Positions 58,399-64,000 of a stretch of 64,000 nt of DNA are shown piece after piece. The DNA lies in the NCBI GenBank assembly GCA_905612225.1, contig CAJQRG010000016.1, positions 1-64,000 of the forward strand. Reading direction: 5' to 3'. The notes under the pieces were generated by a model, which saw nothing but the letters and a program-made list of their open reading frames with translations, did no database searches and was not told where the DNA came from. A program made the position numbers and the translations under genes. Position 1 is the first letter of the stretch. Each line of letters begins with the position of its first letter. Origin of the DNA: Emcibacteraceae bacterium. Its GTDB lineage: Bacteria > Pseudomonadota > Alphaproteobacteria > Sphingomonadales > Emcibacteraceae.

Positions 58399-59165
58399 TG
58401 ATATATCATACAGACAAAACTATTCATCTGACGGATATTGTTTTTCCAAAAAATATAAATCATCACGAAACATTATTTGGGGGAGCGGCCCTCAGTTACA
58501 TGGATAAAGTTGCTTTTATTGCCGCCACCCGCTTTGGACGAAGACACTTTGTGACTGCTTCATGTGATAATATTGATTTTAAAAAACCAGCACTAAAGGG
58601 AAATATTGTTGATTTCTCCGCTACTGTTGTTAGTGCGGGTAGGAGGTCTCTTAAAGTTGAAGTGGTGATGGAGGCTGAAGATATGCTAACAGGAATTCGC
58701 GTTATATGTACTAGAGGAATTTTTAATATGGTTTCGGTGGTAAGTGATGATGAAGTTCCTTTGAAAGAATTAAAAATGGGTCACCGCACCCATGCTGAAA
58801 CAGATGCGGACCTGAGGATAGTTGAGTTAGTTTTTGCTGATGATACTAATCATCATGGAACTCTTTTTGGGGGCCATGGTCTATCTCTTATGGCTAAAGC
58901 GGGTTTTATAGCATCTACTCAAAAATGTAGAGAAGTTATGGTATTAGCAAGTTTAGAAAAAACTAATTTTATGGCACCCATTAATATTGGTGGTATAGTT
59001 GACCTTTCCGCGAAGGTGACACAAATTGGAACAAAGTCCCTTACTGTAAATGTTAAAATGTGGGGTGAAGAACTTCTTTCAGGAAAACGTACATTTTGTG
59101 CAGACAGTGATTTTATCATGGTTGCTATTGGCAAAGATGGTAAATCAAAAAAAATATCTAATTAG
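58398..59165 (+). CDS. Acyl-CoA thioesterase with two hotdog domains
   Basis: 255 residues beginning with GTG. Two tandem hotdog folds: about 8-120 (NINHHETLFGGAALSYMDKV) and 138-250 (DTNHHGTLFGGHGLSLMAKA). Each carries the HHxTLFGG motif of YciA/BACH-type acyl-CoA thioesterases, in which paired domains form the active site. It hydrolyses acyl-CoA to free acid and CoA; chain length preference unknown. Coupled to the upstream GNAT gene. Confidence 0.87.
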   Translation: MIYHTDKTIHLTDIVFPKNINHHETLFGGAALSYMDKVAFIAATRFGRRHFVTASCDNIDFKKPALKGNIVDFSATVVSAGRRSLKVEVVMEAEDMLTGIRVICTRGIFNMVSVVSDDEVPLKELKMGHRTHAETDADLRIVELVFADDTNHHGTLFGGHGLSLMAKAGFIASTQKCREVMVLASLEKTNFMAPINIGGIVDLSAKVTQIGTKSLTVNVKMWGEELLSGKRTFCADSDFIMVAIGKDGKSKKISN

Positions 59166-59188
59166 TTTTCATTTATTAAAGGTAAGTT

Positions 59189-60136
59189 TTACTCACCCTG
59201 TGTAATACCAAAATCAAGTGGATTTTTAGTTATGATTTTGAAACTACCAAAGTTATAGGATCGATTACCATCAATTAATTTAAAGTCTGTGGTTGGGTTT
59301 ATAACGGCCATAGTTGCTGAACGAAGTTCGCTGAGAAATTTTACTGGTTGCATTGTCTCGTTATGGCCAGGAAGTAAATAATCGACATCATCCCGATAAC
59401 TAAACATAATTTGTGAGGAAATAAAAAAATCTTGAAAACTAGAATTATCTGAATAAACGGTAATAGGCGCTGGATAATAACTATCCCCTGTCAACATTAG
59501 GCGGTTCTTTTTGTCTACTAATACAATACTATCTGGTGAATGGCCTGGTATGTATGTAACTTCAATTTTACGGCTACCGAGGTCAATAATATCACCATTT
59601 TTTATAAATTTATCAATTTTATATGGTTTGCTATCATAAAATTGGAAAGAAAAGGTCTTGGGTAAGTTTTTCCATATGGTATCTGGTGTTACATTACCTC
59701 GCAGTTCTTTATTATTACGGCCCTTTGCATTATTTGCAGTATATGTGTTTTGTACACCGTATATTGTATCAAATTGATAATTTGAACCAACATGATCATA
59801 GTGACTATGTGTATTCATTACTATAATTGGGAGGTCTGTTAACTGATCGACTACAAATTTTAAATCACTTATGCCCTGGAGAGTATCAACAAGCATTGCT
59901 CGTTCAGAACCAATTAGAAGATAGCTAATAGCTTCCTGCCATTGGTTAGGTTCATAAATTGCATATGTATTTTTATTAAGTTTATAAACTTCGTACCAAT
60001 CCTGCTTTGTATCCACATGTTCATAATTTCCCCAGCTTTTTCGAGGCATAACATCATACCAATTACTTTCTGATGGAGCTTTATCGCAAGCTGCAATGAA
60101 CAGAGCAGCTAGTATGATAAAAAAAATTTTATTAAT
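59189..60136 (-). CDS. Metallo-beta-lactamase-fold lipoprotein, probable AUU start
   Basis: Zinc hydrolase with THSHYDHVG (H110, H112, D114, H115 in the extended numbering), PGHSPDSIVLVDKKNRLMLT, TGDSYYPAP and LPGHNETM. The first in-frame ATG (60049) lies just before the conserved region, but upstream in-frame codons from 60136 encode a complete lipoprotein signal, NKIFFIILAALFIAAC, with a perfect lipobox at C17. No ATG, GTG or TTG is in frame there; the codon before NKIFF is ATT, nine bases after AAAGGA (60146-60151). I take ATT as start (315 residues). Substrate unknown. Confidence 0.82.
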   Translation of the reverse strand: MNKIFFIILAALFIAACDKAPSESNWYDVMPRKSWGNYEHVDTKQDWYEVYKLNKNTYAIYEPNQWQEAISYLLIGSERAMLVDTLQGISDLKFVVDQLTDLPIIVMNTHSHYDHVGSNYQFDTIYGVQNTYTANNAKGRNNKELRGNVTPDTIWKNLPKTFSFQFYDSKPYKIDKFIKNGDIIDLGSRKIEVTYIPGHSPDSIVLVDKKNRLMLTGDSYYPAPITVYSDNSSFQDFFISSQIMFSYRDDVDYLLPGHNETMQPVKFLSELRSATMAVINPTTDFKLIDGNRSYNFGSFKIITKNPLDFGITQGE

Positions 60137-60145
60137 AACTATAAA

Positions 60146-60151
60146 TCCTTT
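60146..60151 (-). promoter_or_regulatory. Ribosome-binding site supporting an ATT start
   Basis: AAAGGA on the minus strand, nine bases before the in-frame ATT at 60136 that opens the lipoprotein signal peptide. It is not suitably placed for the ATG at 60049. Confidence 0.6.
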
Positions 60152-60201
60152 AATTACCCCACTCCAGTAGGGTCTATTAAACTTTGCTAATTAAATAAAT
60201 A

Positions 60202-61365
60202 TCAGGCACCTGTTACAATTTGATCGTACATATTTTGGTCAGTAGCACCCTCTGTACCAAAAAGGAGTATTCGTGAGTTTTTATCAATATTGAGTTCAGA
60301 TTTAATTGTGCTTAAATTTTTAAGTTCCATGAGCGTGGCAATGCCTGCTACAGCACTTTCTCCGGCCTCAATTGATGGATCCTCAGAAACACCCTTGGCC
60401 ATAAGACGCATTGCCGGCCGAACGTTATCGTCAGAAATAGTGATAAAATCATTAGTATTATTCTTAAGAATATCCCAGCCAATTAGTGAAACTTCCCCAC
60501 AAGAAAGTCCGCCCATTAAAGTTTCTTTTTCTATATGGACCATTTTGGGTTCCCCTAGCATGGCACTTTGGTATAGGCAGTCTGCTGTTTCTGGCTCAAC
60601 AACAATAAATTTAGGCCGCTGCGAACCCCAAAGGGCACTTGCATGCGCGCAAATTGAGGCTGCAAGCCCTCCGACACCACCCTGAATTATAATATGTGTC
60701 GGTACGACGCCATTATTTAACTGCTTAAATATTTCATGCGTCATTACCGTATAGCCAGCCATTACATATTTAGGCACATCAGTATAACCAGCATAGGATG
60801 TGTCAGAAATTATTTGCCACTTATTTCTAGTTGCATCTCGCTTAACCATAACTAAGCTATCGTCATAATTTCCATCAACCCAAACTACTTTTGCACCAAA
60901 TTTTTCTACTGAAATTGCGCGATTTTTACTGACTGCCTTGTGCATGTATATATAACACTTGATCCCGCATTGTTGGGCTCCCCAGGCGACGGATCGGCCG
61001 TGATTTCCATCTGTTGCTGTTGCGACAGTAAACTCTTTAAGAATTTCAGAATATTTTCCAGCAAGAATGTCTTTATTTTGAATATCATCATTCGGAAGAA
61101 TTTTGTTTAAATGTAATCTTAGTACACAGGCGACAGCATAAGCACCGCCCAAAGCCTTAAAACTTTTTAAACCAAATCTTTTGCTTTCATCCTTATAATA
61201 TATTTGCTTGACCCCTAAGCTCTCAGCTAGGCCATTTAGATGGTGCAGGGGTGTAGGGCAGTAAGCATCCCATGTTTTAATACATGAATAAGCAATATCG
61301 AATAATTTTTGTGAAATTACACAATCTGTTTCTTGATGAATTGAATTGTTTTTAAAGTGAAGCAT
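60202..61365 (-). CDS. dpaL: Diaminopropionate ammonia-lyase
   Basis: PLP fold-type II enzyme, 387 residues, converting 2,3-diaminopropionate (D or L) to pyruvate and two ammonia. PLP lysine K70 in LKSFKALGGAYA, ATDGNHGRSVAWGAQ, the phosphate-binding loop IQGGVGGLAASI, LMGGLSCGEVSLIGWDIL and EAGESAVAG are family signatures. Cytosolic. It lies upstream of the MBL lipoprotein gene on the same strand, with about 65 bases between. It adds to the set of amino-acid-eliminating PLP enzymes here. Confidence 0.9.
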   Translation of the reverse strand: MLHFKNNSIHQETDCVISQKLFDIAYSCIKTWDAYCPTPLHHLNGLAESLGVKQIYYKDESKRFGLKSFKALGGAYAVACVLRLHLNKILPNDDIQNKDILAGKYSEILKEFTVATATDGNHGRSVAWGAQQCGIKCYIYMHKAVSKNRAISVEKFGAKVVWVDGNYDDSLVMVKRDATRNKWQIISDTSYAGYTDVPKYVMAGYTVMTHEIFKQLNNGVVPTHIIIQGGVGGLAASICAHASALWGSQRPKFIVVEPETADCLYQSAMLGEPKMVHIEKETLMGGLSCGEVSLIGWDILKNNTNDFITISDDNVRPAMRLMAKGVSEDPSIEAGESAVAGIATLMELKNLSTIKSELNIDKNSRILLFGTEGATDQNMYDQIVTGA

Positions 61366-61454
61366 TCACATTTCCCTTAGAATTATTTTAATTTTTTAAA
61401 GCATTATTCTCTTCAAAAATTCACACACTATTAACCAAGGAATTTATGGAAAAC

Positions 61455-61715
61455 TTAATTGGGATAGTTTTTATTTTTTATAATAGGTTCTTTAAGATTT
61501 TTGCCAACTATGCAAATAAATATTCCTGCAGGAACAGAGCATGTGGCAAAGAAGAAAGTCCATGTTACTTGATCGAGTTGACTCACACCGACTGTTTTAG
61601 CAATGAAGTAAGCATATCCACCACCAAAAGTGATCAAGAAACTACCAAATAAAACCATAAAAATACTAAGTGTCTTGTAGCTAAAAATTTTATTATCAAT
61701 ATTTTTTAAAAGCAT
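61455..61715 (-). CDS. Small membrane protein of unknown function
   Basis: 86 residues with two hydrophobic segments (about 14-40, KTLSIFMVLFGSFLITFGG, and 50-70, VTWTFFFATCSVPAGIFICI). I do not recognise a family. AAGAGAAAA stands before the ATG. It lies between the flavin amine oxidase and diaminopropionate ammonia-lyase genes on the same strand, so it may be part of an amine-related unit, though nothing in the sequence shows its role. Confidence 0.55.
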   Translation of the reverse strand: MLLKNIDNKIFSYKTLSIFMVLFGSFLITFGGGYAYFIAKTVGVSQLDQVTWTFFFATCSVPAGIFICIVGKNLKEPIIKNKNYPN

Positions 61716-61779
61716 AGTTATTTTCTCTTATTTATAAAGAAACACTTTAGGGAATTAGAATATAAATGCAAGGTGTGAA

Positions 61780-63390
61780 TTAGCCCTTAGCAACTCGTTT
61801 ATCAAATTCATGGATCATCTGCCATGCACCTTCTATGGCGCCTGTCATCCAAGCAGCATGGTATGGGGACATACCCCCACCAGAAAAAATAATTCTCTTC
61901 TCACCCTTGACAACAATTGGAATATTTTTTCTACGTTGCCTTCGACTACGAAAACTTGAGGCCCCGCCGAGGGCATAGCGATCCCTGTGCCAAGACTTCG
62001 AAATTGCCTTTCCATTATAATACTTCCTGAAGTTTCCAGGATGCAATTTTTCACCACAAGTTAAGGAATGCTCAATCCGTTCAGGTATGGTCATATTTGA
62101 AAGTTCAACACTGCCCCCACCGTATTTGTAATTAGTAAGCATCACATCACCGTCTCCCCCAAAAAGGTTGGATGATGGGTAAGATGTCTGATAGTGACCA
62201 TCCATATCTGAATATGAAGCCCCTCCATAAATCATATCATCTTCTTCCCAAAAGCGGCGTGTAAACTGCAGTCCTATTTTAAATGCAGGTGAGCTGGTCG
62301 CGGACTTGAGAGCAGTCTTAACATCATTACTAAAATTATTATCAATACCAGCAATCACTGAAAATGGGATAGTTGATATAACGTAGTCACCTTCTATTTT
62401 TTTCACTTTTCCAGATTTTGTATTCTTAATTGTAATAACTACATTATTAATGTTATTTTGAATATAAGTTACTTCAGAATTATAGCTAATGGACCTTCGT
62501 TTAAGTACCTTCTCCATTGCAAATGGAATTTGATCCATACCTCCCTTGGCTTGGTACATTACGCTAGGGTGATCAGCGGTATTCCAGCGCCTACCTATAT
62601 TGATTTTGAGTAATTCAGCTAATTCAAATGGCTCCGATAATTTACCCGCGTCAAGAAGTGTTCCTGGATATTGATCTATTGAGTGGCCCCGACCACGATT
62701 TGCTCGGTAATTTAATTTTTTTCTATCTAAAAGCCCCGTTGATGCAAGATATTCTAATAAGCGTTCTTTATCTTCTGTATCTATTTCGTCATCAAGAGAT
62801 CCGTTACCTACTGCTTTTGCTAATAGTTCCTGAATACTTCCAGCCCTATCAACATCCAACTCTACTTGTCTAACTCGCCTTCCTTTTAGGGGACCTTCAA
62901 TATTTTCACTATAGTAATAAGCGTGAACTGATTTATTAATCATTGGTTCTAGTTCTACTCCAAGTTCGCGACAATAGTGGATTACAGCTTTATGCTCTGC
63001 TGGTATCCGCCATGGTCCAATATTGAGGTATTGGCCATGGTCAAAATCACAAACCTGGCGCTCTCCACCTAATTCGTCAATTACTTTACCTTTTCTAGCC
63101 GTTTGCGCACGTCCACCTGAATGTTCTCGCGCTTCTATGATTTGACATTTATAACCCTTTTTAGAAAGCTCTAGTGCTGTAACTAATCCACTTAGGCCTG
63201 CACCAAGGATTAATACAGTTTTATCTTTTCCTTCCGTTGAAAGAAGTGGCGGCTTATCCTTAGCAGAAGCATGAACCAGATCAAGAGCACTCATTGCGGT
63301 ATAAAGCGCTGTCGAACCTGCAATCATCCCAATTTGTTCTAAAAAATTTCGTTTACTTATATTGTTTATATTATCTAATTTAGGGGACAT
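61780..63390 (-). CDS. Flavin monoamine oxidase family protein with Tat-like signal
   Basis: 536 residues from ATG 63390, chosen because GGAG stands eight bases upstream; in-frame codons up to 63465 lack a ribosome-binding site. Near the N-terminus SKRNFLEQIG and a hydrophobic stretch resemble a Tat signal with Lys-Arg in place of Arg-Arg. The FAD-binding fold starts TVLILGAGLSGLVTALELS; GGRAQTARKG and the C-terminal IIFSGGGMSPYHAAWMTGAI complete the amine oxidase domain. It oxidises an amine or amino acid to the imine; the L-amino acid oxidase or tryptophan monooxygenase branch is possible. Confidence 0.85.
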   Translation of the reverse strand: MSPKLDNINNISKRNFLEQIGMIAGSTALYTAMSALDLVHASAKDKPPLLSTEGKDKTVLILGAGLSGLVTALELSKKGYKCQIIEAREHSGGRAQTARKGKVIDELGGERQVCDFDHGQYLNIGPWRIPAEHKAVIHYCRELGVELEPMINKSVHAYYYSENIEGPLKGRRVRQVELDVDRAGSIQELLAKAVGNGSLDDEIDTEDKERLLEYLASTGLLDRKKLNYRANRGRGHSIDQYPGTLLDAGKLSEPFELAELLKINIGRRWNTADHPSVMYQAKGGMDQIPFAMEKVLKRRSISYNSEVTYIQNNINNVVITIKNTKSGKVKKIEGDYVISTIPFSVIAGIDNNFSNDVKTALKSATSSPAFKIGLQFTRRFWEEDDMIYGGASYSDMDGHYQTSYPSSNLFGGDGDVMLTNYKYGGGSVELSNMTIPERIEHSLTCGEKLHPGNFRKYYNGKAISKSWHRDRYALGGASSFRSRRQRRKNIPIVVKGEKRIIFSGGGMSPYHAAWMTGAIEGAWQMIHEFDKRVAKG

Positions 63391-63549
63391 ATCGAAACTC
63401 CACATACAACTAATTTCCAAAAGCAAATAGCATATTTGATATGATATAACAACAGAGAAAACCAAATAATATTATGGTATTTAATTTATATATTTTGCAT
63501 ACACTTTTATATCTGAGAATATAAATTTTAATGTAATCTGACCTAATAA

Positions 63550-63584
63550 TACAAGGGCACGTGGTAATACCACGTACCCTTGTA
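63550..63584. terminator. Long hairpin between two amine oxidase genes, probable terminator
   Basis: Bases 63550-63565 pair with 63569-63584: 15 of 16 pairs, one C/A mismatch, AAT loop. It lies just after the 3' end of the partial amine oxidase gene on the minus strand, but the T-run is on the plus-strand side, so it may act as a transcript-end stabiliser or processing signal rather than a classic terminator. Confidence 0.65.
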
Positions 63585-63610
63585 TTTTCAATCAGTAGAC
63601 AAATTATTTT

Positions 63611-64000
63611 TTAAATTTTAGCCGCACGCTTATCAAGTTCTGCTATTGTAATCCAGGCACCCTCAATAGCACCCGCCATCCAGCCTGAAAGGCGAGGGGC
63701 TATACAATCACCAGAAAATAATACGCGATTTTCACCTTTAAGTATGGTAGGTAATTTTTTTATACTGTCACCACGCCAACTGGACCAACCAGACTTATTA
63801 TACTTTTCATCTTCCCAAATAATACCAGCGGCTTTACCGTTGAAATTTTGTCTGTACTTTTCCGGATGTACATTTTCACCAGTAGACAGTGCATATTCAA
63901 TTTTTTCATCCATGTTCATTCCACTGAATGCTGTAGACCTACCTCCAAAAAGATATGAAGCTAATATTACACCGCCGTTCTGACCATGTAAATCAGCAGA
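63611..64000 (-). CDS. Flavin amine oxidase, C-terminal part (5' end outside window)
   Basis: The frame stays open to base 64000, giving 129 visible residues of the C-terminus. It aligns with the preceding amine oxidase: GGVILASYLFGG, EKIEYALSTGENVHPEKY, NFNGKAAGIIWEDEKYNKSG and the final FAD-contacting RVLFSGDCIAPRLSGWMAGA stretch. It is therefore a second family member in tandem, upstream on the same strand. Length and signal peptide are not visible. Confidence 0.8.
   Translation of the reverse strand, partial: SADLHGQNGGVILASYLFGGRSTAFSGMNMDEKIEYALSTGENVHPEKYRQNFNGKAAGIIWEDEKYNKSGWSSWRGDSIKKLPTILKGENRVLFSGDCIAPRLSGWMAGAIEGAWITIAELDKRAAKI

Noticed and set aside
60290-60685. 131-codon plus-strand frame inside the diaminopropionate ammonia-lyase gene
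   Set aside because: Antisense shadow; the minus-strand frame has all PLP enzyme motifs.

Overview
This is a 64 kb stretch of an AT-rich bacterial chromosome, most likely from a free-living, probably marine alphaproteobacterium. Hand-counted coding lines mostly fall between 30 and 45 % G+C. The class is inferred from class II DAHP synthase, a Cox15-type heme A synthase, the purC-purS-purQ-purL-bolA-grxD gene order, an S9 protein with a long acidic N-terminal extension, several Tat-exported enzymes and a TonB-dependent receptor. I cannot name a genus from sequence alone.

Left part (1-26.6 kb) is housekeeping. It holds the end of glutathione reductase, class II DAHP synthase and glutamine-dependent NAD synthetase. 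Next come gltX, cysS and trmJ in tight succession, then rpsD with its own strong promoter and terminator. An amino-acid permease, a DUF350 membrane protein and a secreted-type serine protease follow. A long minus-strand run reads purC, purS, purQ, purL, bolA, grxD and a Tat-exported dienelactone hydrolase, with purB upstream of it. Then an Lrp-type regulator sits divergent from alanine dehydrogenase, followed by maeB, a second APC permease, tRNA-Arg(CCU), heme A synthase and rplM-rpsI.

Middle part (26.7-44.3 kb) is accessory. A MATE transporter gene of visibly higher G+C is followed by a TPR protein, a small tautomerase and a double-VOC lipoprotein. A D-serine-dehydratase-like PLP enzyme, a Tat-exported MalY/PatB-type PLP enzyme, a Tat-exported RidA-like protein with a DksA-like zinc finger protein, and a MAPEG protein come next. 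Then there is a surface cluster: MipA/OmpV-like protein, an unknown lipoprotein and a TonB receptor on the minus strand, divergent from a large exported zinc metalloprotease and an OprO/P-type porin.

Right part (44.4-64 kb) holds a Nudix-cca pair, trmL-hemF, alkB, two tandem membrane-associated amidohydrolases, ada, an authentic-looking ACC deaminase, a GNAT protein, an orphan molybdopterin oxidoreductase, an exported S33 peptidase-like hydrolase, a GNAT plus double-hotdog thioesterase pair, a metallo-beta-lactamase-fold lipoprotein, diaminopropionate ammonia-lyase and two flavin amine oxidases, the second cut by the window edge.

A theme runs through the accessory genes: uptake and breakdown of peptides, amino acids, D-amino acids and amines (APC permeases, alanine dehydrogenase, several PLP lyases or deaminases, RidA, amine oxidases, peptidases). 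Points of most interest are the surface metalloprotease/TonB/porin cluster with an unrecognised lipoprotein, the co-located exported PLP lyase and exported RidA, two genes whose N-termini only make sense with AUU/AUA-type start codons, and a structured unexplained stretch near 29.46-29.53 kb. I saw no CRISPR array, insertion sequence, prophage, integrase or rRNA.
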